From assembly GCF_019091085.1 (NCBI RefSeq), contig NZ_JAGXJY010000008.1, positions 62,001 through 126,000 on the forward strand: 64,000 bases of DNA. The letters run 5' to 3'. The position numbers were made by a program, and so were the translations under genes. Below are positions 8,737 through 17,266 of this stretch, piece by piece; the stretch's first letter is position 1; every line of letters starts with the position of its first letter. Origin of the DNA: Mesorhizobium sp. GbtcB19 (GTDB taxonomy: Bacteria; Pseudomonadota; Alphaproteobacteria; Rhizobiales; Rhizobiaceae). The notes under the pieces were generated by a model. The model worked only from the letters and a program-made list of their open reading frames with translations, was not told the DNA's origin and ran no database searches.

Positions 8737-9753
8737 GTGTCCAGCCAAGTCGCCGCCATGCCGCGCAAGACGCGAGGGCCCTGGGCCGTCGCGTTTGCGA
8801 AGCTGGCAACGGACAGGGCCGCCATGGCGTCCCTGGCCGTGTTCCTCATCATCGTGCTTGCCTGTTTCAGCGCGCCGCTCTACGCGAAATGGGCCGGCAC
8901 GGACCCGTTCGCATCGACGCTCGACGCCGTCATCCAGATCGACGGCGCCGACGTTCCGGTGATGGAACAGTCGACCGAGGGGCTGGGGCTTGGCTACACG
9001 CCGATCGGTCCGACCTGGCGGCTCGGCAACTATTTCCTCGGCGCCGACAGCCAGGGCCGCGACGTCATGGCAAGGTTGCTCTATGGCGGGCTCAACTCGC
9101 TTTTGATCGCGGGTGCCGCCACCATCTTCACGCTGATCTTCGGCACGCTGGCGGGGCTGATCGCCGGCTATTTCGGCGGCATCACCGACACGGTGCTGTC
9201 GCGCTTCCTCGACGTGCTCTGGGCATTCCCGATCTATTTGCTGGCGATCTCGCTTTCCATCGTCACCATCGCGCAAGGCATCGCGATCGGGCCGATCGAG
9301 ATCCAATCGGGCAGCCTGTGGCTGCCGATCATCATCATAGGCATCGTCTATATTCCCTATGTCGCGCGCCCGATCCGCGGGCAGGTCCTGGCGCTGCGCC
9401 ACAGCGAGTTCGTGCTTGCCGCGATCAATCTGGGCGTGCCGGGCTGGCGCATCCTGTGGCGCGACATCCTGCCCAACATCACCACGACGCTCATCGTCTT
9501 CGTGCCGCTGATGATGGCGCTGAACATGCTGACGGAATCGGCGCTTTCCTTCCTGTCGATCGGCGTGCAGCCGCCGGCCGCGAGCTGGGGTACCATCATC
9601 CAGGACGGGCAGGCGCTGCTCTACACCCGGCCGCTGGTGGCGCTGGTGCCTGGGCTGGCGATCGCCGTCTCGGTGATGGCGCTCAATGTCTTCGGCGACG
9701 GTCTGCGCGACGCGCTCGACCCGCGCTCCAAGGTCCGGCTGGGGCGCGACTGA
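8737..9753 (+). CDS. Peptide ABC transporter permease, DppC/OppC type
   Basis: 338-residue inner-membrane permease with the OppC N-terminal segment followed by the binding-protein-dependent transport domain. About six membrane helices are visible, and the EAA-like cytoplasmic loop reads EFVLAAINLGVPGWRILWRD. GTG 8737 is preceded by GGAAGG at 8725-8730; ATG 8758 is the alternative. The stop overlaps the next start in TGATG, indicating translational coupling to the partner permease. The gene order permease C then B is inverted relative to the common B-C order. Confidence 0.88.
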   Translation: MSSQVAAMPRKTRGPWAVAFAKLATDRAAMASLAVFLIIVLACFSAPLYAKWAGTDPFASTLDAVIQIDGADVPVMEQSTEGLGLGYTPIGPTWRLGNYFLGADSQGRDVMARLLYGGLNSLLIAGAATIFTLIFGTLAGLIAGYFGGITDTVLSRFLDVLWAFPIYLLAISLSIVTIAQGIAIGPIEIQSGSLWLPIIIIGIVYIPYVARPIRGQVLALRHSEFVLAAINLGVPGWRILWRDILPNITTTLIVFVPLMMALNMLTESALSFLSIGVQPPAASWGTIIQDGQALLYTRPLVALVPGLAIAVSVMALNVFGDGLRDALDPRSKVRLGRD

Positions 9754-10724
9754 TGATCTACGCCATCCTGCGCCGCTTCGGTCAGATGCTGTTCGTGATG
9801 TTCGGCATCTCGGTCATCGTCTTCCTGATCTTCTTCGCCACGCCCGGCGCCGATCCCGCCGCGCGCATCGCCGGCCGCAACGCCTCGCCGGAGGTGCTGG
9901 CGGCGGTGCGCCACAGCTTCGGCTTCGACCAGCCGCTCTACGTGCAATATACCCGCATGATGGAGAAGATCTTCGTCACCGGCGATCTCACCTCCTTCGT
10001 CAACCGGGGCTGGAAGGTCGTGCCCGCCGTCATGGATTCGATCCCCGTGACGCTCTCGCTGGTCTTCGGCGCGGCGATCCTTTGGGTGGTCGTCTCCATC
10101 ATCATCGGCATCGTCGCCGCGGCCACGCGCGACAGCTGGCTGGACAAGTTGCTGATGGCGCTGGGCCTGCTCGGCATTTCCATGCCGGTCTACTGGCTGG
10201 GCGAGGTGATGAACCTGATCACCCAGAGCCGCTACCACGACAGCTGGGCGTTCTCCTGGGTGCCGCCGCTCGGCTACAAGAACTTTTCCGACGATCCCAA
10301 AGGCTGGTTCCTGACGCTGGTCATCCCATGGATCACGCTGGCCATCCTCTATATCGGCATCTACGGGCGCGTGCTGCGCGCGGCCATCATCGAATCCATG
10401 CAGGAGGATTATATCCGCACCGCCCGCGCCAAGGGCCTGTCGGAGACCCGCATCCTGCTTCGCCATGCGCTGCGCACCTCTTTGATCGCCTTCGTCACCC
10501 TGTTCGGCCTCGACTTCGGCGCGCTGGTGGGCGGTTCGGCGCTGCTGACCGAGGTCGTGTTCGGCCTGCACGGCATCGGCAAGCTCACCTATGACGCGCT
10601 GCAGAACCTCGACCTGCCGATGATCATGGCGACGGTCATGTACGCCTCGATGTTTGTGGTGATCGCCAATGCCGTGGTCGATTTCGTCTATATCCTTCTC
10701 GATCCGCGCCTGAGGGCATCATGA
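9753..10724 (+). CDS. Peptide ABC transporter permease, DppB/OppB type
   Basis: 323-residue inner-membrane permease beginning MIYAILRRFGQMLFVMFGIS, the usual DppB opening helix followed by a periplasmic loop and the transport domain. The EAA-loop is recognisable as DYIRTARAKGLSETRIL. It forms the membrane channel together with the preceding DppC-like protein. Its start overlaps the upstream stop by one base and its stop overlaps the next ATPase gene by four (ATGA). An open frame extends far upstream of 9753, but it is a shadow of the preceding permease. Confidence 0.88.
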   Translation: MIYAILRRFGQMLFVMFGISVIVFLIFFATPGADPAARIAGRNASPEVLAAVRHSFGFDQPLYVQYTRMMEKIFVTGDLTSFVNRGWKVVPAVMDSIPVTLSLVFGAAILWVVVSIIIGIVAAATRDSWLDKLLMALGLLGISMPVYWLGEVMNLITQSRYHDSWAFSWVPPLGYKNFSDDPKGWFLTLVIPWITLAILYIGIYGRVLRAAIIESMQEDYIRTARAKGLSETRILLRHALRTSLIAFVTLFGLDFGALVGGSALLTEVVFGLHGIGKLTYDALQNLDLPMIMATVMYASMFVVIANAVVDFVYILLDPRLRAS

Positions 10725-11680
10725 TCCTGTCGGTGCGCGATCTCAGAGTTTCCTTCCGCACCCATGACGGGCCGGTGCGCGCCATCGACGGCGTTTCCTT
10801 CGACCTCGGGGAAAGCGAGATCCTTGGTGTCGTCGGCGAATCCGGCTCGGGCAAGACGGTGTCGCTGCTGGCCGTGATGGGGCTCATCACCGATCCGAAC
10901 GCCAGCATCGAAGGATCGATCCGCTACAAGGGCCGCGAGCTCGTCGGATTGCCCGCGCGCGAGCTTCGTCGCCTGCGCGGCAACGAGATCGCGATGATTT
11001 TCCAGGACCCGATGACGGCATTGACGCCGGTCTACACCATCGGCTGGCAGATCGCCGAACAGATCAGGGCGCATCGGGGGTTGAGCAAAGCCAAGGCGAT
11101 GGCGCGCGTCGAAGAGCTGCTGGCGGAGGTGAATTTCCCCAACCCGCACGAGGCGATGTCGCGCTATCCGCATCAGCTTTCCGGCGGCATGCGGCAGCGT
11201 GCGGTGATCGCAATGGCCTTGTCCTGCGATCCAACGCTGCTGGTGGCGGACGAGCCGACCACCGCGCTCGACGTCACCGTGCAGGCCGGCATTCTCGACC
11301 TCGTGCGCAAATTGCGCGCCAAGCATAAATCGGCCGTGGTCTTCATCACGCATGACATGGGCGTGGTCTCCGAACTCGCCGACCGCGTCATGGTCATGTA
11401 TGCCGGCCGCGTGGTGGAACGCGGCACGCGCACGGAACTGTTTTCCGATCCGCGACATCCCTATACGCGCGCGCTGCTTGGCTCGATCCCGCCGCTGACC
11501 GGCCAGAAACCGCGGCGTCTGCCGGCCATCCCCGGCTCGCCGCCGTCGCTGCTGCTGCTGCCGCAGGGCTGCGCCTTCGGTCCGCGCTGTCCCGTCCGCT
11601 ACGAGCCCTGCGAGGCCGACAAGCCGGGCCTCGGCAACAGCGCGCATGCCGCCGCATGCTTTCGGGTGGCACAGGCATGA
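10721..11680 (+). CDS. Peptide ABC transporter ATPase, DppD/OppD type
   Basis: 319-residue cytoplasmic ATPase. Walker A is GESGSGKTVS, the ABC signature is LSGGMRQR and Walker B is LLVADEPTTALDVT, followed by the switch His in FITHDMGVV. The C-terminal oligopeptide extension includes the Cys-containing FGPRCPVRYEPC that in this family can bind an iron-sulfur cluster. ATGA overlaps on both sides place it firmly in the operon. It would pair with the next ATPase. Confidence 0.9.
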   Translation: MILSVRDLRVSFRTHDGPVRAIDGVSFDLGESEILGVVGESGSGKTVSLLAVMGLITDPNASIEGSIRYKGRELVGLPARELRRLRGNEIAMIFQDPMTALTPVYTIGWQIAEQIRAHRGLSKAKAMARVEELLAEVNFPNPHEAMSRYPHQLSGGMRQRAVIAMALSCDPTLLVADEPTTALDVTVQAGILDLVRKLRAKHKSAVVFITHDMGVVSELADRVMVMYAGRVVERGTRTELFSDPRHPYTRALLGSIPPLTGQKPRRLPAIPGSPPSLLLLPQGCAFGPRCPVRYEPCEADKPGLGNSAHAAACFRVAQA

Positions 11681-12678
11681 GCGAGCCGATGACAGACAAA
11701 GATCGACCGATCCTCGAGACGCGTTCGCTGGCGAAACGCTTTTCGATCGGCACCCGGTTTTCCGCCGAAGGCAGGCGAACCGTCCATGCCGTCGACAATG
11801 TCTCGCTGGCCGTGCGGCGCGGCGAGACGGTCGGGCTGGTCGGCGAATCCGGATGCGGCAAGTCCACGCTGGCGCGCTGCCTGGTGCGGCTCTACGACAT
11901 CACCGACGGCAAGCTTCTGTTCGAAGGCGACGACATCACCTCGAAGTCGCTGTCCGAGCTCAGGCCGCTGCGGCGGCGCCTGCAGATGGTCTTCCAGGAT
12001 CCGTCGGCCTCGCTCAATCCGCGGCGACGCGTGGGTGATCTCGTTGCCGAGCCGCTGCGCATCCACGGCAAGCTTTCGTCCAGGGAGATCGCCGTGCGTG
12101 TAGCGGAGCTGTTCGAACTGGTCGGCTTGTTGCCGGACCATGTGATGCGCTATCCGCACGAATTCTCCGGCGGCCAGCGCCAGCGCGTCGGGATCGCGCG
12201 GGCGATTGCGTTGAATCCCGACCTCGTCGTGCTGGACGAACCCGTCTCGGCGCTCGACGTGTCGGTGCAGGCCCAGATCGTCAATCTGCTCGCCGACCTG
12301 CAGGAGAAGCTGAGGCTGACCTATATCTTCATCGCCCACGACTTGTCCGTGGTGCGCCAGGTCTCGACCCGCATCGCGGTCATGTATCTCGGCTCGATCG
12401 TCGAGGAAGGGCCGGCGGAAGAGGTGTTCGCGACGCCGGCTCATCCCTACAGCCAGGCGCTGATCTCGGCGGTGCCGGTCGTGGAAACGACGCCCAGCGG
12501 AACGCGCAAGCGCATCATCCTCACCGGCGATGTGCCGAGCCCGCTAAAACCTCCGTCCGGATGCCGTTTCCACCCGCGCTGCCCGATCGCGGCGGATCGC
12601 TGCCGTTCGGAACGGCCGGAGCTGAAGGAACATCGAAGCGGCCGCAAGGTGGCCTGCCACTTTCCGACTTTGACCTGA
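11677..12678 (+). CDS. Peptide ABC transporter ATPase, DppF/OppF type
   Basis: 333-residue cytoplasmic ATPase and last gene of the peptide operon. Walker A GESGCGKSTLARC, signature FSGGQRQRVG, Walker B LVVLDEPVSALDVS and switch His FIAHDLSVV are all intact. The oligopeptide C-terminal domain ends with PPSGCRFHPRCPIAADRC. The chosen start (ATG 11677) overlaps the upstream stop as ATGA; ATG 11689 is possible. It is convergent with the secreted-protein gene at 12720, with no clear terminator in the 41-base gap. Confidence 0.9.
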   Translation: MSEPMTDKDRPILETRSLAKRFSIGTRFSAEGRRTVHAVDNVSLAVRRGETVGLVGESGCGKSTLARCLVRLYDITDGKLLFEGDDITSKSLSELRPLRRRLQMVFQDPSASLNPRRRVGDLVAEPLRIHGKLSSREIAVRVAELFELVGLLPDHVMRYPHEFSGGQRQRVGIARAIALNPDLVVLDEPVSALDVSVQAQIVNLLADLQEKLRLTYIFIAHDLSVVRQVSTRIAVMYLGSIVEEGPAEEVFATPAHPYSQALISAVPVVETTPSGTRKRIILTGDVPSPLKPPSGCRFHPRCPIAADRCRSERPELKEHRSGRKVACHFPTLT

Positions 12679-12719
12679 ACCGTCTTCCTTGCGGGCGGCG
12701 TGCGGTCGCCGGAGGGAGA

Positions 12720-13274
12720 TCAGTTCTTGGCGATGGCGCCGACTTCGACCGAGTCGATCCGCTTCAGGCTCATGCCGATGACCGGCACCAGCTGATCGTT
12801 GACGCGCACGGCCACCGTCACGGTCATCGAATTCCCGTCAGGCACGCGCGCCTGCATGACGCCGTTCAACTGTTTGCGGTTGATGGTGAAAACGACCTTC
12901 TGTGCGTCGACGACATTGCCGCCGACGATGTCCATCCCGCTTTCGGTGGAGCCGCCCATGAAGGTGCCCCGGTAACCGTCGCGGCCCTTGCGTTCGACGC
13001 TGGCCGACATCTTTTGCGTGAACACGCCGACCCGGCAGCCGCCGTCAAGCGTCATGCCGAGCTTGCTGGCGGGTGTCGAGCCATTGAAATCGCAGGTGAA
13101 TTTGGTGCCCTTGTACTTGCCGGCGATGATTTCGCCGGGGCCGACCCATCTGCCTTCGATCGAGTGGAAGAACTGCTTGTCCGGCTCCGCCCCAAAGGCC
13201 TTTTCAACGAGGCCGAGCGGCGCGGCAATCGCAACCGCCATGGGCAGCACGCAGGACAGGATTACGCTTCTCAT
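12720..13274 (-). CDS. Secreted hypothetical protein
   Basis: 184-residue protein with an N-terminal signal peptide (MRSVILSCVLPMAVAIAAPL, cleavage near AFGA-E) and a mature part predicted to be beta-rich, with a pair of Cys (FTCDFNG and GGCRVGVF). I do not recognise a named domain; similar exported proteins of about this size are common in Rhizobiales. ATG 13274 is used; a GTG three codons upstream is equally possible and no strong ribosome-binding site decides. Transcribed alone, convergent to the peptide operon. Confidence 0.7.
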   Translation of the reverse strand: MRSVILSCVLPMAVAIAAPLGLVEKAFGAEPDKQFFHSIEGRWVGPGEIIAGKYKGTKFTCDFNGSTPASKLGMTLDGGCRVGVFTQKMSASVERKGRDGYRGTFMGGSTESGMDIVGGNVVDAQKVVFTINRKQLNGVMQARVPDGNSMTVTVAVRVNDQLVPVIGMSLKRIDSVEVGAIAKN

Positions 13275-13373
13275 GGACGACACCCGGCACGACAGAGTCT
13301 TTACTTGGGACCTGGGTGACCATGGCGAAGATTGGTTAATGCTTCGTCACTGGTGGCGGTTTTCGCGTTTACC

Positions 13374-14456
13374 CTACTGGTCCGCCTGGCCGTCCTTTTT
13401 TGCCGCGAATGAAGTCAGCGCCGAGAGGAAATCGCCGAGGCCCGGGCGTTTGACGGCGATGAACGGCAAGGGACGTGCGGTTTCCATCGCGGCGATGCCG
13501 ATGCGCGCCGTCATCATGCCGTTGACCACGCCTTCGCCGAGCTTGGCCGAGAGTTTCGCGGCGAGGCCATGGCCGACGATCTGCTGCACGAAACTGTCGC
13601 CGACCGCGATCGAGCCGGTGACCGCCAGATGCGCGAGCACGCCGCGCGCCAGCCGGAAGAAGCCGAGCGTGCCCGGGCGGCCGCCATAGAGTTCGGAAAG
13701 GCGCCGGATCAGGCGGCCGGCCTCGAACACGACATAAGCGATGTCGACCAGCGCGCGCGGGCTGACGGCCGTGATGAGGGAGACGCGCTTCGCGGCTTCG
13801 AGAATCATGACCTTGGCGCGGGCATCGAGAGGCGACAGGATCTCGGTCTCGGCAAGCCGCACCAGATTGGCGCCGTCGATGATCTCGCCGCGCAGTTCGG
13901 CAAGCGAACGCCGGCCGGCGGCGGTCTCCGGTTTTGCCGCGACGAAGGCCGAGAGCTCATCGACCAGGGCGCGCGCCGCCTTGGGATCGTCGCGCGCCAC
14001 CGCATCCAGCGCGCGCCTCTGCATCTTTTCGACTTCGGCAAGGCGAGCGATGGCGAGGAATTCGCGGATGAGGATGACGAACAATGAAAGCAGCGCGATC
14101 GCCGCCATGCCGGCCGCCAGCCAACCGAGCCACTCGGCGCGCGCGAAGAGGTCGCGGATCAGCTGATCCGCCCACAGGCCGAAGGCGAGTGAGACAAGCA
14201 CGCTGAGGGCGCCGAAAAACAGCCGGACCAGCAACGAGCGCTTTCTTGGCGCCGTTGCCGGCGGAGGAGCCGCCGCCTCGATGTCCGGCTCATCGAACAC
14301 GTCGACTTCCGAGGGAATGACGACCGCCACATCGGCTCGCGAGGCGCGCGGCTTGCGCGCGGGCTGATCCTCGGCGACGCGGTGTTGTGGCGTTTGCGGC
14401 CTCGATTCCATTTCGGGCTCGATGCGGAAGGCCGCCGGTTTGCGGGGCGCGGTCAT
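13374..14456 (-). CDS. TIGR01620/YcjF-like membrane protein (DUF697)
   Basis: 360-residue inner-membrane protein. Residues 1-95 are a Pro/Arg/Glu-rich cytoplasmic region, followed by two membrane helices (about 96-118 and 127-150) and a soluble part that ends in the DUF697-type segment with ALVDIAYVVFEAGRLIRRLSELYGG split over the C-terminal half. The start ATG (14456) overlaps the stop of the YcjX-family gene in ATGA, the same pairing as ycjX-ycjF in the E. coli psp region, which suggests a joint role in envelope stress. No pspA is visible nearby. Confidence 0.75.
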   Translation of the reverse strand: MTAPRKPAAFRIEPEMESRPQTPQHRVAEDQPARKPRASRADVAVVIPSEVDVFDEPDIEAAAPPPATAPRKRSLLVRLFFGALSVLVSLAFGLWADQLIRDLFARAEWLGWLAAGMAAIALLSLFVILIREFLAIARLAEVEKMQRRALDAVARDDPKAARALVDELSAFVAAKPETAAGRRSLAELRGEIIDGANLVRLAETEILSPLDARAKVMILEAAKRVSLITAVSPRALVDIAYVVFEAGRLIRRLSELYGGRPGTLGFFRLARGVLAHLAVTGSIAVGDSFVQQIVGHGLAAKLSAKLGEGVVNGMMTARIGIAAMETARPLPFIAVKRPGLGDFLSALTSFAAKKDGQADQ

Positions 14457-15925
14457 GCCAGATGATCTCCGATCAGGAACTGCAGCGCGCGGTCGAGCCG
14501 GATATGCGGCAAGGACAGCGTTACGCCTTCGGCGGTGCGTTCGAGCTTCGGCGGGCGGAAGCGCACGAAGCGGATCGCCGGTTCGGCGTTGTCGGGTTGC
14601 GATCCGCAAACATCGAACACCGCATCCACCTTTTCCGGCAAATCGCCTGGAAAAATGGCGGTTTCGGTCTTTCCGTCGAATGTCTCGCCGTTGATCTTCT
14701 CGCCCTTCAGCGGCGTGCCGATGATCACCGGCAGCGTCTCGCGACCCTGTTTCACGGTGCCCTCGCGGGTCGAGCGAACCGCGGCCATGGCAACGACATC
14801 GACGGCGGCGCCGCTGAAATTCGCCCGGGCAACGGCACGGTCGGTCAGCCGGCGCACGATCGCCTGCAGCCGGTCATGGCTTTCATGGTGCAAATGATCC
14901 GCCTTGGTCGCGGCCACCAGAATGCGGCCGATGCGGCGCGAGAAGAAGTCGGTGAGGAAATTGCCGCGCCCGGGCCGGAAGCAGGACAGGATCTCGGTGA
15001 CGGCGCGCTCCAGATCGGCCATGGCGGCCGGGCCAGCATTGAGCGCCTGCATGGCGTCGATCAGCACGATCTGCCGGTCGAGGCGCGTGATGTGCTCGCG
15101 AAAGAACGGTTTGACGACATGCGTCTTATAGGCCTCGTAGCGGCGCTCCATCATCGCCTGCAGCGATCCGGGGCGCGGCCGGCCTTGCGCCAGCGTCATC
15201 AGTGGCGCGAAGGTCAGGGCCGGCGAGCCTTCGAGATCGCCCGGCATCAGGAAACGGCCGGGCGGCAGCGTCGACAGCGCCCGCTCGTCGAGCTTGCAGG
15301 CCTTGAGATAGGCGGCGAAGCTTTCGGCCAGACGCCGCGCCGTCATCTCGTCGGCGTCGGCGTCGGGATTGACGGTGGAGGCCAGTTCGCGCCAGGCCTG
15401 CGACAGGTCGGAGCGAACGGGCAGGGCGGCCAGCTCGACCGCCTCGCGCGAAAAATCGGCGAAGGATTTGCCGAGCAGCGGCAGGTCGAGCAGCCATTCG
15501 CCGGGGTAGTCGACGATGTCGACGGATAGTTTTCCGGCTGAGAACAGCCGGTTCCAGCCGGAAGCCGACTCATATTCGATGGTGAGCCGCAGTTCGGAGA
15601 TGGCGCGCGTGGAGTCTGGCCAGACGCGGTCGTTCACCAGGGCCGCGACATGGTCCTCATACTGAAAGCGCGGAACGGCATCGTCCGGCTGCTCCTCGAG
15701 GAAGGCGCGGGCGATGCGGCCGGATTTCTGCGCCTCGAACAGCGGCAGGCGCCCGCCATGGATGAGGTTGTGGACGAGAGCGGAGATGAACACCGTCTTG
15801 CCGGCGCGGGACAGGCCGGTGACGCCAAGGCGCAAGGACGGTGAGAAGAGCCCGGCGGCGCGGCCCGACAATGTGTCGAGCGCAATCCTTGCCTCGTCGG
15901 TGAAACTGGTCAGCGATGATGCCAA
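14453..15925 (-). CDS. YcjX-family P-loop NTPase (DUF463)
   Basis: 490-residue cytoplasmic protein of the YcjX/DUF463 family. Near the N-terminus is the P-loop GVTGLSRAGKTVFISAL, and further on are DIVDYPGEWLLDLPL (Walker B/DxxG-like) and KADHLHHESHD (NKxD-like). The start is probably TTG 15925 (MASSLTSFTDEAR) because no ATG or GTG precedes the conserved P-loop at suitable distance; AGAGG lies upstream. It is translationally coupled to the DUF697 gene. In E. coli, YcjX belongs to the phage-shock regulon; the biochemical role is not established. Confidence 0.8.
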   Translation of the reverse strand: MASSLTSFTDEARIALDTLSGRAAGLFSPSLRLGVTGLSRAGKTVFISALVHNLIHGGRLPLFEAQKSGRIARAFLEEQPDDAVPRFQYEDHVAALVNDRVWPDSTRAISELRLTIEYESASGWNRLFSAGKLSVDIVDYPGEWLLDLPLLGKSFADFSREAVELAALPVRSDLSQAWRELASTVNPDADADEMTARRLAESFAAYLKACKLDERALSTLPPGRFLMPGDLEGSPALTFAPLMTLAQGRPRPGSLQAMMERRYEAYKTHVVKPFFREHITRLDRQIVLIDAMQALNAGPAAMADLERAVTEILSCFRPGRGNFLTDFFSRRIGRILVAATKADHLHHESHDRLQAIVRRLTDRAVARANFSGAAVDVVAMAAVRSTREGTVKQGRETLPVIIGTPLKGEKINGETFDGKTETAIFPGDLPEKVDAVFDVCGSQPDNAEPAIRFVRFRPPKLERTAEGVTLSLPHIRLDRALQFLIGDHLA

Positions 15926-15988
15926 ATCGGGCCTCTGGTTGCGCGTCAGCGCCCGATATAGGCGCTGGGCTGTGCGTTTGAAATGGCC

Positions 15989-16504
15989 TCAGAGGTCGGC
16001 GGGTGTGAGAAAGGCTTCGAGATAGCCGTTGCCTTGCGCTGCTTCGGCAAGATTGCCGGGAAAGCGCACCACGGCGAGGCCGGAGGTCGGAAAACCGTGG
16101 TTCATCATGCCGCGCGCCGCCTCCTCGCCATCGCCCGACACCGCCATGGCCAGGTCTTCGGTCATGGGGTTGTGGCCGATCACCAGCAGCGAGTCGGCGC
16201 CGCCATTTTTTCGGATGATGTCGAGATAGCCGGCCGCATCCTCGCTGTAGAGCGTGTCGAAGAACAGGACACGGCCGGTGTCGGTGCGCCCCGCCAGGCC
16301 TTCCAGCGTCTGCCTGGCCCGCTTGGCGTTGGAGCAAAGGGTGACGTCCGGCACGTAATTGCGGGCACGCATGGCTTCGCCGATCGCTTCGGCGTCGGCC
16401 ATGCCCGATTCGTCGAGCGGGCGGTCGAAATCGCGCACGCCGGGCATTGCCCAGCCGGCTTTGGCGTGCCGCAACAGATAAAGTCTGCTCAACCGGACCC
16501 CCAT
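15989..16504 (-). CDS. SixA-like histidine phosphatase
   Basis: 171-residue protein of the histidine phosphatase (phosphoglycerate mutase-like) superfamily. The catalytic RHG-type motif is present as LLRHAKAGW near residue 12, followed by DFDRPLDESG and the second catalytic His in VIGHNPMTEDL, as in SixA phosphohistidine phosphatases. SixA removes phosphate from HPt domains in phosphorelays. Its neighbourhood contains DksA and the CckA phosphorelay kinase, but nothing ties them directly. Start ATG 16504. Confidence 0.8.
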   Translation of the reverse strand: MGVRLSRLYLLRHAKAGWAMPGVRDFDRPLDESGMADAEAIGEAMRARNYVPDVTLCSNAKRARQTLEGLAGRTDTGRVLFFDTLYSEDAAGYLDIIRKNGGADSLLVIGHNPMTEDLAMAVSGDGEEAARGMMNHGFPTSGLAVVRFPGNLAEAAQGNGYLEAFLTPADL

Positions 16505-16740
16505 GGCGCTGCCTTCCTGGCAAAGCGCGATTAGTCACCAGAACCGCGCCATGCACAATGGTCGACACCGGCGACTGCAACGAATCACGTGCGAATTCGT
16601 TTTCTCGCGTTGAAACAACGTTGTCGCTGAGGCTGCCGATGCGAGACTAACAATTGCGTGAAACTCTCGCCGATAGCGCTTGTGCAGGCTCTTGTCCCCG
16701 AATATATAGGCGCCAAATTTGGGGTTGTTGGGTGAGTCGA

Positions 16741-17157
16741 ATGAACGACATCGTTACCGCCGATTACGTACCCTCCGAAGACGAGCCGTTCATGAATGAA
16801 CGGCAAAAATCGTACTTCCGCCAGAAGCTAATCACTTGGAAGAACGACATTCTCCGCGAAGCACGCGAAACCCTAGAAATCCTGCAGCAGGAAAACGCCA
16901 ACCACCCCGACCTCGCCGATCGCGCATCCTCCGAAACCGACCGCGCCATCGAATTGCGCGCCCGCGACCGCCAGCGCAAGCTCATCTCGAAAATCGACTC
17001 CGCGCTCCAGCGCATCGACGAAGGCACCTACGGCTACTGCGAGGAAACCGGCGAACCGATCGCGCTGAAGCGGCTCGACGCCCGCCCGATCGCAACGCTG
17101 TCGATCGAGGCGCAGGAGCGCCACGAGCGCCGCGAGAAGGTCTACCGCGACGACTGA
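16741..17157 (+). CDS. dksA: DksA/TraR-family RNA polymerase-binding protein, zinc ligands mostly lost
   Basis: 138-residue DksA, a secondary-channel factor that works with ppGpp on RNA polymerase. The coiled-coil tip motif DLADRA (residues 57-62) matches E. coli DPVDRA, so the active tip is conserved. The zinc finger is not: the four E. coli Cys correspond to Cys100, Thr103, Ser121 and Ala124, so only one ligand remains. Comparable Cys-poor DksA proteins are known in alphaproteobacteria and as Pseudomonas DksA2. ATG 16741 follows GGGTGAG; a terminator follows the gene. It is monocistronic and divergent from the SixA-like gene. Confidence 0.88.
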   Translation: MNDIVTADYVPSEDEPFMNERQKSYFRQKLITWKNDILREARETLEILQQENANHPDLADRASSETDRAIELRARDRQRKLISKIDSALQRIDEGTYGYCEETGEPIALKRLDARPIATLSIEAQERHERREKVYRDD

Positions 17158-17186
17158 CGTGGGCTGGATAGCCAACAAAATAGCAA

Positions 17187-17210
17187 ATGGCCGGGTTTCC
17201 GGCCATTTTT
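17187..17210 (+). terminator. Rho-independent terminator of dksA
   Basis: Perfect 8-bp stem (17187-17194 with 17199-17206), GTTT loop and T tract 17206-17210, 30 bases past the dksA stop. Confidence 0.9.
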
Positions 17211-17266
17211 GTTTCCGGTGCTCAAGGCCCGGACAAGTTCACTTGTGCCGGCAAGCTGCCGTAAGG

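Noticed and set aside
7045..9402. Long open reading frame (about 785 codons) on the minus strand
   Set aside because: It is antisense to the peptide-binding protein and permease genes, has an Arg/Asp-rich composition without any domain, and arises from high-GC codon bias.
8532..9752. Upstream extension of the second permease frame across the first permease gene
   Set aside because: The DppB-like protein starts at 9753 with a normal first helix; the extension is an out-of-frame reading of the DppC-like gene.
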